Part shown: piece by piece, positions 32,678 to 39,841 of the stretch | Layout: every line of letters starts with the position of its first letter | Position numbering within the stretch: the stretch's first letter is position 1 | Assembly: GCA_017625405.1 (NCBI GenBank) | Contig: JAGALB010000021.1 | Location: 1 to 50,240 of the forward strand | Length of the DNA stretch: 50,240 nucleotides | Origin: Ruminiclostridium sp. | GTDB taxonomy: Bacteria; Bacillota; Clostridia; Oscillospirales; Ruminococcaceae | Direction: 5' to 3' | Program-made: the position numbers and the translations under genes | The notes under the pieces: model-generated | Seen by the model: the letters and a program-made list of their open reading frames with translations, nothing else | Told to the model about the DNA's origin: nothing | The model's database searches: none

Positions 32678-33409
32678 TTGGCTTTTATTGAAATCAGGAA
32701 TCTCAGAAAGATATACCGTCTCGGAAACGAAAAGGTATACGCCCTGAAAAACATTGACCTTGAAATAAACAAGGGCGAGGTCTGCTGTATTCTCGGTACA
32801 TCAGGCTCAGGTAAATCAACCCTGCTGAATATGCTTGCAGGACTTGAAAAGCCCACGAGAGGCGATATTTTCATCAACGGTGTAAATATCGCAAAGCTGA
32901 ACGAGCGCAGACTTGCAAAATTCAGACAGGAAAACACGGGCTTTGTTTTCCAGTCGTACAACCTTATACCACAGCTTACGGCACTTGAAAACGTCGGCAT
33001 GCCGCTTATGTTCAAGGGACTGCCAAAAAGTATCCGAAACAAGAAGGCGCTTAAAATGCTGAAAGCGGTGGGACTCGGCGACCGTATGAAGCACCGCCCC
33101 AACCAGATGTCGGGCGGTCAGCAGCAGCGTGTGGGTATCGCCCGTGCATTTGTTGCAAAGCCTAATGTTATTTTTGCGGACGAACCTACCGGTAACCTTG
33201 ATACAAAGACAACTATTGATGTTATGACCCTGATGGTGGATATGTGCCGCAAACATAATCTTACCCTTATAATCGTAACTCATGATATTGAGATTGCCGC
33301 TTACGCAGACAGAATAGTGCACATAATCGACGGCGAAATTACAAGCGTTGAAGAAAATATTCACGCAGAAGATATAAATACAGAAAATGAAAGAGAGGAA
33401 ACAGAATAA
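32678..33409 (+). CDS. ABC transporter ATP-binding protein (MacB/LolD type)
   Basis: 243 residues. Walker A GTSGSGKST, Q-loop VFQSYNLIPQ, signature MSGGQQQR, Walker B VIFADEPTGNLD and the switch His in VTHD are all present. This is the ATPase of a MacB-type exporter with the next two genes. The TTG start at 32678 is preferred because GGAG lies seven bases upstream; ATG 32660 has no ribosome site. The stop overlaps the next start (TAATG). Confidence 0.93.
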   Translation: MAFIEIRNLRKIYRLGNEKVYALKNIDLEINKGEVCCILGTSGSGKSTLLNMLAGLEKPTRGDIFINGVNIAKLNERRLAKFRQENTGFVFQSYNLIPQLTALENVGMPLMFKGLPKSIRNKKALKMLKAVGLGDRMKHRPNQMSGGQQQRVGIARAFVAKPNVIFADEPTGNLDTKTTIDVMTLMVDMCRKHNLTLIIVTHDIEIAAYADRIVHIIDGEITSVEENIHAEDINTENEREETE

Positions 33410-35946
33410 TGAACAGAACCATCAGAAAAATCACAGCCCTGCTTGCAGCGGCAGCAATGTCGGTGACAATGCTGCCTTTAAGTGCGTACGCACAGGCTGC
33501 AACTCCACCTGCCCAGACAGAAGAGAACAGCGATCCCTCACTTAACGGCGCCGCCTTCAATGCAGGCATTTCTCTCAGCAAACCAGGAAGCGCCAAGGTA
33601 ATTGAAGGCGACAATGTAGGTGTTACCGTAACCACATATATTCCTATCGACAACTTTGCCGCAGGAATGACTGCCGAAGACTTTGACACAGGCAATATCT
33701 TCTCTATTTCGGAAAGCAATGACAGCTTCGACTGTCTTACAAACTATTCCTGGGAAGACAGCTACAGCATCGTAGGCAGCTTTCTGCGTATTGATTCATA
33801 CTTTATCGACGTAATTTATCTTGGAAAAAGCAATGTATTCAGCTATAAGGTATGCTATAACGCAGGCGGCTCAAGCGTCAGCGTTCCGCTTACCTGTACA
33901 GTCCCCGAATGTGTTGAAACCGTACCCGAAGAAGAGCCCGAAAAGGAAGAGGTTACCACCCCCTCCTTCACGCTTGCACCCGGCAGTTCTTTTTCCATTA
34001 AAGCAGGCGAAACAAAGAGTATCAGCGTAGGTCTCAGATCTGTAGGCAGAGGTTATGTTTCGATTGTTTCCGCAATGCTCACATCCGGCACTCCCGATAT
34101 CACCGTTGAAGATGTGGGAGAAAAGACAAGCGCATCCCTCTCCCCCTCCTTCAGCTTTAAGATTCGTGCGTCTGAAGCTGCTTCTGCAGGCGTGTATACA
34201 CTTACCCTCAATGTAAATGTATTCGGCAAGGACGGCGTTGCCGCAGGCAACTATACATATAGCCTTCCCGTAAAGGTTGAAAGCAATGTAAACGCATCCG
34301 CACTTTCCATAAAATCCTACAAGACAAGCAAGCAGGAAATCCGTTCAGGCGATAAGTTTGAGCTTTCCCTTACACTGGAAAACAGCTGCGGTATCGACCT
34401 TGAAAATATCGAAGTGACCCTTGCAGGTCTTGACGCTGCAAAGTTTGTTCTTGACGGCGGCTTCTCCAAGCAGACTGTAAGCATAAAGAACGGAAAAACA
34501 GGAAAGGTGACCTTCCCTCTTGTTGCGTGCGAGGGCATATCTTCCGTGCGTGAAAGTATCGGCATTCAGGCGGTATACAATGTAAATCCCGCAAAGCCCG
34601 ACGCTGCCCAGAGCCTTGAAACTTCAGTGATTGTAACCTGCGTTCCCGAAAGCGATAAAAAGGAAATGGGCAAGCACGACCTTACAATGACCGATTATTC
34701 TGTAAGTTCCCCTGCCGTAGCCGAAAACACACGCTTCACCCTTTCCGTAACATTAAAGAACTCCAGTGAAACTAAAATCGAAAATGCAAGACTTAACGTT
34801 CTCGGTCTTGACGGCTCGAAATTCGCAATCAACAGCGGTCTTACATACAGGGATTTCAATATCGAAGCAGGAAAAACAAAAACATTCACCTTTGAAATCG
34901 TAGGCTGCGCGGGCATTTCATCCATAAGAGAGGTTATACCGCTGCTTATTGAATACGGAACCGTCTCTTCCGAAGCAAGCGTTACTATCCCCTGTGCTCC
35001 CTCAGAAACGGCAGACGGTGAAAACGGTAACTTTGCACCCAACATCATTATTGAAAGCTATGATTTCGGCGGCGATTTCGTTACTGCAGGCGAAACCTTC
35101 AGACTTAACGTAAAGCTGAAGAACACCTCCTCCAGCTCTGTTATTGAAAACCTCAAGGTTACCATAAACGGCGTACCCAGCACAACCGACGGTACTATTG
35201 CATTTTCACCCGCAAATTCTTCAAATTCATTCTTCTTTGAAACACTGGCTGCAAAGGATATATCGGAAATCTCCCTTGACCTTCTTTCAAAGGTTGACGC
35301 CGTACCCAACAGCTATCCCTTACAGCTTTCCTTTACCTATGAATACAGATCAGGCGGAAAACGCTATCAGGGAAGCCCCGTAACCGAAACTATCACAATT
35401 CCTCTCCAGCAGGAGGACAGACTCACTGTAAACCAGCCTGAATACCCCAATTATGCCGTAAATGTAGGCGAAATGTGCTACATCAGCACCAGCCTTGTAA
35501 ACAAGGGCAAAAGCGGCGTTTATAATGTCACCGCAACCGTTGAGGGCGAAGGCTTTACATTGAACGAAAAGTCCTACTACATAGGAAATATCAACAGCGG
35601 CAGCGAGGAATACTACGATGTTCAGCTTACTCCCAATATGGAGGGCGAAATCACAGGCGAAATCGTAATCACCTACGAGGACGCAAACGGCACCGAAAAG
35701 GAACAGCGCAAGCCCTTCAGCTTCACAGCCATGCAGTTCAACTACGAAGAAATGTACCCTACGGACGATTTCTTCGTTGACCCCGGTATGACCGAGCCTG
35801 TGCCTGAAGTTCCGGCAGGCGGCTTCAATATCATTCCGCTTATTATCGGTGCGGTTGTTGTTATCGCTGTAATTGTGACAATCGTTATTATTGTAAAGAA
35901 AAGAAAACAGAAAAGGGAATTAGAGGACGACGATGAAGATATCTGA
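33409..35946 (+). CDS. Secreted, membrane-anchored repeat protein of a MacB-type exporter (COG1361-like)
   Basis: 845 residues. A signal peptide (1 to about 29, ending AYAQA) is followed by a chain of immunoglobulin-like modules of about 110-130 residues (starting near 300, 425, 545 and 665) that share motifs such as SLTLENSCGIDLENIEV and VTLKNSSETKIENARL. One membrane helix (about 805-829) and a cytoplasmic tail of basic then acidic residues close the protein. This is the CARDB/NEW3-like adaptor seen between ATPase and permease in Clostridial exporters. It is probably the outside part that handles the exported substrate. The 3' end overlaps the permease gene by 14 bases. Confidence 0.82.
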   Translation: MNRTIRKITALLAAAAMSVTMLPLSAYAQAATPPAQTEENSDPSLNGAAFNAGISLSKPGSAKVIEGDNVGVTVTTYIPIDNFAAGMTAEDFDTGNIFSISESNDSFDCLTNYSWEDSYSIVGSFLRIDSYFIDVIYLGKSNVFSYKVCYNAGGSSVSVPLTCTVPECVETVPEEEPEKEEVTTPSFTLAPGSSFSIKAGETKSISVGLRSVGRGYVSIVSAMLTSGTPDITVEDVGEKTSASLSPSFSFKIRASEAASAGVYTLTLNVNVFGKDGVAAGNYTYSLPVKVESNVNASALSIKSYKTSKQEIRSGDKFELSLTLENSCGIDLENIEVTLAGLDAAKFVLDGGFSKQTVSIKNGKTGKVTFPLVACEGISSVRESIGIQAVYNVNPAKPDAAQSLETSVIVTCVPESDKKEMGKHDLTMTDYSVSSPAVAENTRFTLSVTLKNSSETKIENARLNVLGLDGSKFAINSGLTYRDFNIEAGKTKTFTFEIVGCAGISSIREVIPLLIEYGTVSSEASVTIPCAPSETADGENGNFAPNIIIESYDFGGDFVTAGETFRLNVKLKNTSSSSVIENLKVTINGVPSTTDGTIAFSPANSSNSFFFETLAAKDISEISLDLLSKVDAVPNSYPLQLSFTYEYRSGGKRYQGSPVTETITIPLQQEDRLTVNQPEYPNYAVNVGEMCYISTSLVNKGKSGVYNVTATVEGEGFTLNEKSYYIGNINSGSEEYYDVQLTPNMEGEITGEIVITYEDANGTEKEQRKPFSFTAMQFNYEEMYPTDDFFVDPGMTEPVPEVPAGGFNIIPLIIGAVVVIAVIVTIVIIVKKRKQKRELEDDDEDI

Positions 35947-37306
35947 TATGCTGCAGATGTGTTTCCGCAATCTGTGGAGACGCAAAGGCCGTACCATGCT
36001 TACGGTAACGGGTGTAGTCATCGGTTCCTGTGCGGTTATTGTAATGATTTCCCTCGGCATCGGCATGAACAAGGCCATGGACGGTATGCTCGGCACTTTA
36101 GGCGATCTTACCGCAGTTACAATTTATAACTATAATTACGGCAACTCGTCAGCTGAAGAGGATAAGCCTCTGCTGGACGATACAGCTATTGAAAGCTTCA
36201 AGAATATAGAAAATGTCACCGCCGTAATACCGAAGATGTCCGTTTCCGGCGAAATGGTGACTATTGCATCAGGAAAAAATGACAGATATAAAATTTCCTG
36301 GACAGAAATTTACGGAATTGATTTCTCGCTTTTTGACGAAATGAACTACACTGCTGCGCAGGGAGAATTCCCGAAAGAGGGAATGTACGAAAACGCAATT
36401 GTTTTCGGCAACGAAGTCCCCTATCAGTTCAGGGATACAAAGAAAAAGGGGCAGGCATCCTACACGTACAAGCAGCAGCTGCCTGACGGAACCTTTTCAA
36501 AGCCTTTTGTTGAGCCTGTGGGCGAAACTATAATGCTGTACATAAACAACACCAAAAAAATGAACGACGACGGCAGTTATCAGTACGGCGGAAGAGGCTA
36601 CGAATTCAAGATGCTGGGTACGGCGGTGCTTGAAACCGACCCTATGTGGGAAACACCGTACAGCGTTTTTATTGACATCAATCTTGCAAAGCAGATTATA
36701 AGCGATTATCAGCGTCTGAACGGCATAAGGGATAATAAGCCCGCAGAATACACTCAGGTCAAGATTCTTACCGACAATATAGAACATACCGAGGCTGTAC
36801 AGGAGGCTGTTGAAGCCATGGGCTACGAAGCAAGCAGTATGGCTCAGGTGCGTCAGGAAATGCAGGGTTATTTAGGCGTTATCCAGATGGTACTGGGCAG
36901 CCTTGCTGCAATCAGCCTGCTGGTAGCAGCCATCAGTATTACCAACACTATGATAATGTCGATTTATGAACGAACAAGAGAAATCGGTATCATGAAGGTT
37001 CTGGGCTGTTTTATCAGCAATATCCGCCTTGTTTTCCTTATGGAGGCAGGCATGATCGGTCTGCTGGGCGGTGTGCTTGGCACAATCATCAGCTACGTAA
37101 TTTCAGCTGTCATGAATTTTCTGGGCAGCGGCTTATTCGGAAGCATGATGGGAATGCAGACAGCCGATTCACAGATTTCTATTATTCCTCTGTGGCTGGT
37201 ATTGCTCGCCCTTGTCTTCTCTACTATAATCGGTCTGATTTCGGGCTTCTACCCCGCAAACAGAGCAGTCAAGATAAGCGCTCTCGAAGCAATACGCAAC
37301 GAATGA
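35933..37306 (+). CDS. ABC transporter permease (MacB/FtsX family)
   Basis: 457 residues with the MacB plan: membrane helix near 22-44 (TVTGVVIGSCAVIVMISLG), a periplasmic-type domain (about 50-300), then three helices (about 315-340, 365-395 and 425-445) and the conserved YERTREIGIMKVLG loop and PANRAVKISALEAIR C-terminus. With the ATPase and adaptor it forms one exporter complex. It overlaps the previous gene, GAGG serving as ribosome site. A short repeat fragment (37307) and a terminator follow. Confidence 0.9.
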   Translation: MKISDMLQMCFRNLWRRKGRTMLTVTGVVIGSCAVIVMISLGIGMNKAMDGMLGTLGDLTAVTIYNYNYGNSSAEEDKPLLDDTAIESFKNIENVTAVIPKMSVSGEMVTIASGKNDRYKISWTEIYGIDFSLFDEMNYTAAQGEFPKEGMYENAIVFGNEVPYQFRDTKKKGQASYTYKQQLPDGTFSKPFVEPVGETIMLYINNTKKMNDDGSYQYGGRGYEFKMLGTAVLETDPMWETPYSVFIDINLAKQIISDYQRLNGIRDNKPAEYTQVKILTDNIEHTEAVQEAVEAMGYEASSMAQVRQEMQGYLGVIQMVLGSLAAISLLVAAISITNTMIMSIYERTREIGIMKVLGCFISNIRLVFLMEAGMIGLLGGVLGTIISYVISAVMNFLGSGLFGSMMGMQTADSQISIIPLWLVLLALVFSTIIGLISGFYPANRAVKISALEAIRNE

Positions 37307-37318
37307 GAGGCGTGCCTG
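37307..37318 (+). repeat. Fragment of the stop-codon-abutting repeat
   Basis: GAGGCGTGCC follows the TGA stop of the permease gene directly, in the same gene-relative orientation as copies A and B. Only the first block of the repeat is left. Confidence 0.5.
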
Positions 37319-37335
37319 AATTTAAACACAAAACA

Positions 37336-37370
37336 AAAACTGAGAAGAACAATGTTCTTCTCAGTTTTTT
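37336..37370. terminator. Bidirectional terminator, exporter operon and LMW phosphatase
   Basis: 15-bp stem (AAAACTGAGAAGAAC with GTTCTTCTCAGTTTT) and loop AAT, followed by a T-run on the plus strand and by T-rich sequence on the minus strand. Confidence 0.88.
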
Positions 37371-37821
37371 AATATCCCAGATATGAAAGCAGTCCCTCGC
37401 AGCCTCTCAGCACATCATCATATGTATCATCGAAATTGCCTGTATACCAGGGGTCAGCGATGTCGCCACCCTCGCCTGCAAAGCTCAGCAGCTTTGTTAC
37501 CTTTTCATCCTTGTCAGAGCCGATAATACGCATGGTGTTCCGCACATTCCAGCTGTCCATGCAGATAAGCATATCGTATTTTTCATAATCACTCTTTCTC
37601 AGCTGAATTGCCGTTTTACCGACTGTGGAAATACCGTACTGAGCTAATTTGCGGGTTGTTCCGTGATGAACACCGTTCCCGATTTCTTCGGTGCTGGTAG
37701 CACGGGATTCAATGAAAAAATCGTCCGCAATCCCACGTTTTTTCACCATATCCTTTAACACGAACTCAGCCATTGGTGAACGGCAGATATTGCCGTGGCA
37801 GACAAATAAAATCCTGTACAT
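37369..37821 (-). CDS. Low-molecular-weight protein tyrosine phosphatase
   Basis: 150 residues. The P-loop CHGNICRS (Cys8 to Arg14) starts the protein and the general acid Asp lies in IADPWYTG. These small phosphatases act on phosphotyrosine proteins, often in exopolysaccharide control, or on phosphoarginine; the target is unknown. AGGAGG precedes the ATG. The left direct repeat of the nuclease cassette begins about 60 bp upstream of the start codon, so the native promoter may have been displaced. A broken second copy of its start lies at 39060-39122. Confidence 0.92.
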   Translation of the reverse strand: MYRILFVCHGNICRSPMAEFVLKDMVKKRGIADDFFIESRATSTEEIGNGVHHGTTRKLAQYGISTVGKTAIQLRKSDYEKYDMLICMDSWNVRNTMRIIGSDKDEKVTKLLSFAGEGGDIADPWYTGNFDDTYDDVLRGCEGLLSYLGY

Positions 37822-37884
37822 CTATGTAAATCCTCCTGTTTTGCGTTGTTATGCCACGATTTGCGGTGTTCTGCAATGTGCTTG

Positions 37885-37966
37885 TTTGTCACAGAATTGG
37901 GGTGTTAAGAGCAAAACTCGGCAAATCGTGGCGTATTTGTGACTTCAATAGTAGTAAAACAGTAGT
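37885..37966. repeat. Direct repeat, left copy, of the nuclease cassette
   Basis: Shares with the right copy the blocks TCACAGAATTG, AGAGCAAA, GCAAATCGTGG, GTATTTGTGACTTCA and AGTAGTAAAACAGTAGT in the same order. Inside it GTCACA and TGTGAC can pair. Confidence 0.8.
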
Positions 37967-37998
37967 AGAAATCGGGGGTATTACTACTAAGGTTTTCA

Positions 37999-38880
37999 TT
38001 ATATGTTTACTACCGCCTTTAATATCGCATGATCAGGATAACCATGATTTATCTTGTTACCTTTTTTGTCCCACTTTCTATAAAGCATATCTTTATATTC
38101 CTGTTCATTGTCACGAACAAATTTCCAATCATAACAACATTCTACTAGCTGTATGTTCTTCTTGATAATTTGGTCGTTTTTGATTAGACCATACGACAAT
38201 TGGTCATCATTGTGTATCCTTAATCCCCAAGAACTGTCTTCTCCCATTACTTCTTTCAACTCATAATCATCTCCGAGAATATCTTTCATAAGATGAAAAT
38301 TATAGAATCTTAGAAGGCTTTTAGTTTTATCCCGTCTTAGTTCATATTCTTTTTTCACATCTGAATACTTACTATCAGATTCAGCTTTTATCATTCCATT
38401 ATTAAAATCTCCCATTACAAGTACATTCTCTAACGGTTGCAAATACTCAACCAGCTTTTTAAATTGCTTGTAACGATTTTTATAATCTTCTTCAGCATTG
38501 TTGGTTATGCCAATTCTTACTCTTGTTCCTATAATATTGAACAAACGTCCTTCGCATGTTTTAATTGTAATATGCAATATGTCAGGCAGTTCATTAGAGT
38601 TCCATTTTTTCTCGTCAATTTCAACTTTATTAATTATCAATTTATCTTGTAATTCTGTTCTAACAGCAACTATTACTTGATTATACCATTCTGAATTGCT
38701 TGGTTTCGATGCAAATGTAACATACTCATTTTTAAACAATTCATCAATACTGTTATTTTCCACTACTTCTGTAAGAATAATAATATCTGATTCTTCAAGA
38801 TATTCCTTAGCAAAAGAACATATATTAGCCCTCTTATTGCCTCCAAAATTCACATTCCATTCCATAATATTAAGTTTCAT
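37999..38880 (-). CDS. Endonuclease/exonuclease/phosphatase-family protein
   Basis: 293 residues. EEP-fold motifs: MEWNVNFGG at the start, the metal-binding Glu in IIILTEVVE, VLVMGDFNNG (GDFN) near 160, and GYPDHAIL at the end with the catalytic His. Enzymes of this fold cut nucleic acids or dephosphorylate small substrates; the substrate here is open. Base usage (many AAT, AAA, ATT codons) is far more AT-rich than the neighbours, consistent with transfer. The start is ATG 38880 after AGAGAGGTG; a GTG two codons earlier is less likely. It is the only gene in a repeat-bounded cassette. Confidence 0.82.
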   Translation of the reverse strand: MKLNIMEWNVNFGGNKRANICSFAKEYLEESDIIILTEVVENNSIDELFKNEYVTFASKPSNSEWYNQVIVAVRTELQDKLIINKVEIDEKKWNSNELPDILHITIKTCEGRLFNIIGTRVRIGITNNAEEDYKNRYKQFKKLVEYLQPLENVLVMGDFNNGMIKAESDSKYSDVKKEYELRRDKTKSLLRFYNFHLMKDILGDDYELKEVMGEDSSWGLRIHNDDQLSYGLIKNDQIIKKNIQLVECCYDWKFVRDNEQEYKDMLYRKWDKKGNKINHGYPDHAILKAVVNI

Positions 38881-38931
38881 AAACACCTCTCTACTAATTT
38901 CTTAACCACTCACCATTAAACTTATCATTTA

Positions 38932-39014
38932 TTTATCACAGAATTGCGATGTGCAGAGCAAACTTAAGCAAATCGTGGTGTATTTGTGACTTCATATAGT
39001 AGTAAAACAGTAGT
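38932..39014. repeat. Direct repeat, right copy, of the nuclease cassette
   Basis: Same block order as the left copy (37885-37966), with roughly 85 percent identity by eye. Confidence 0.8.
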
Positions 39015-39059
39015 CAACCTACCTGTCCCTTACAAAGCTGTGCCACGATTTGCACCGAT

Positions 39060-39122
39060 TTACCGCAAACCACCAATTTCAATATCCATATTTCCGTGAC
39101 ATATAAAAACTATTCTGTGCAT
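39060..39122 (-). pseudogene. Truncated start of a second LMW protein tyrosine phosphatase gene
   Basis: The frame reads MHRIVFICHGN for 11 codons, matching MYRILFVCHGN of the intact gene at 37369-37821 at 8 of 11 positions, then leaves the family and stops after 20 codons. It keeps a good ribosome site (AAGGAG). The break falls inside the P-loop, before the catalytic-loop arginine, so it cannot be active. Just beyond the break lies the nuclease cassette. Confidence 0.7.
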
Positions 39123-39194
39123 TGTTACTCCTTGATAGTTATTGTTTCAGGCGGCTCGCTCCGATTCAATTTCCATAAATTGTTTTGCGTTTCC

Positions 39195-39264
39195 CTGCCG
39201 TCACACTTGTTCCGGCATCGATGTGATTCTCAAAAGGCAGGAATCGCCTGAGGCGGCTCGCCTC
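39195..39264 (-). repeat. Stop-codon-abutting dispersed repeat, copy C
   Basis: Starts on the minus strand with GAGGCGAGCCGCCT and carries the CAAAAGGCAGGAA block and CTGCC/GGCAG pair of copies A and B. A partial duplicate (CAGGCGGCTCGC) lies at 39150. Here the nearest upstream minus-strand stop is about 75 bp away. Confidence 0.7.
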
Positions 39265-39301
39265 TGTAACCAGATTGTAATAATTTGTAACCACTTTGTA
39301 A
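39265..39301 (+). promoter_or_regulatory. Four phased TGTAA repeats (response-regulator-type box)
   Basis: TGTAA occurs at 39265, 39276, 39286 and 39297, about 10.7 bp apart, hence on one face of the helix. On the other strand this is TTACA, as in the PhoP box of Bacillus. It ends directly at the -35 box of the promoter at 39302. Confidence 0.5.
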
Positions 39302-39330
39302 TTGATTTCGGCATTCTGAAATGATATAAT
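39302..39330 (+). promoter_or_regulatory. Sigma-A promoter pointing into the 3' end of a convergent gene
   Basis: TTGATT, 17 bp, TATAAT. The predicted transcript would start near 39337 and run antisense through the 39342-39686 gene towards the pseudokinase gene. Confidence 0.55.
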
Positions 39331-39341
39331 TAATACAGAAA

Positions 39342-39686
39342 TCAGCGCTGCTTTGCTCTTGAAGCGCTCACGTAGCCGTCGCTGTAATATGCAATAACGC
39401 TTTTTTCACGCTTTTCATCAAGGTCAAAGCCCTTGACAGTCATTCCCGAAAGATTCATAAGCTCTGCAACACGCACCTTCGAAAGCTCGCAGCGCATTAC
39501 GTTGATACCGCCGCAGACTATGACGAATTCTCCGTTCATTATATTGAGCGCACCGTTGTCGCCCAGCTTCTTTTCACGGAAGGTTTCGCTGTCACGTTCC
39601 GTAACATACTTTATGGGTGTCTTATCAAATTTAACAAGCATTTCAACAGGCATTCCATCCTGTTTTTTCTTCTTACCGAACAGCAT
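39342..39686 (-). CDS. Small conserved-looking cytosolic protein, unknown function
   Basis: 114 residues with no signal or membrane segment. After a Lys-rich start (MLFGKKKKQDG) it is predicted to be mainly strands, with Gly- and Val-rich stretches (EFVIVCGGINVMRCE). ATG 39686 is chosen because GAGGAG lies 8 bases upstream; a GTG three codons earlier overlaps that site. It has a good promoter (39721-39749), divergent from that of the pseudokinase. I do not recognise a family. Confidence 0.7.
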   Translation of the reverse strand: MLFGKKKKQDGMPVEMLVKFDKTPIKYVTERDSETFREKKLGDNGALNIMNGEFVIVCGGINVMRCELSKVRVAELMNLSGMTVKGFDLDEKREKSVIAYYSDGYVSASRAKQR

Positions 39687-39720
39687 CAGAGCCACTCCTC
39701 ATAATGAATTTTGTAATTTT

Positions 39721-39749
39721 ATTGTACCATTTCTGCCGAATAAAGTCAA
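39721..39749 (-). promoter_or_regulatory. Sigma-A promoter of the 114-aa protein gene
   Basis: Minus strand TTGACT, 17 bp, TACAAT, 35 bp before the start codon. Confidence 0.75.
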
Positions 39750-39768
39750 GGTTTGTGCATACATACCA

Positions 39769-39797
39769 TTGACAGTAATCAAAATAGCGTGTAAAAT
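39769..39797 (+). promoter_or_regulatory. Sigma-A promoter of the PASTA pseudokinase gene
   Basis: TTGACA, 17 bp, TAAAAT, 45 bp upstream of ATG 39842 and divergent from the 39721 promoter. Confidence 0.82.
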
Positions 39798-39841
39798 AAA
39801 CTATGTGTAATTTATCCAAAGAACAAAGGATTGATATAAAT

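Larger units (their letters stand above)
37853..39053. mobile_element. Putative mobile cassette carrying an EEP nuclease gene, bounded by direct repeats
   Basis: The AT-rich nuclease gene (37999-38880) is flanked by two direct repeats of about 82 bp (37885-37966 and 38932-39014). The 12-mer GCCACGATTTGC and its reverse complement occur at 37853, 37921, 38968 (11 of 12 bases) and 39042, so each end can fold. No transposase or integrase is inside; mobility would need help in trans, or the structure arose by recombination. Just outside lies the start of a truncated second phosphatase gene, indicating that a gene was broken here. Confidence 0.6.

Noticed and set aside
32120-32747. Open frames of 100-143 codons across the structured region after the DUF1292 gene
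   Set aside because: They overlap hairpins and a terminator, lack ribosome sites and their amino-acid composition is not protein-like.
39803-39841. ATG 39803 as the start of the pseudokinase
   Set aside because: It coincides with the predicted transcription start, and AAAGGA is placed for ATG 39842.
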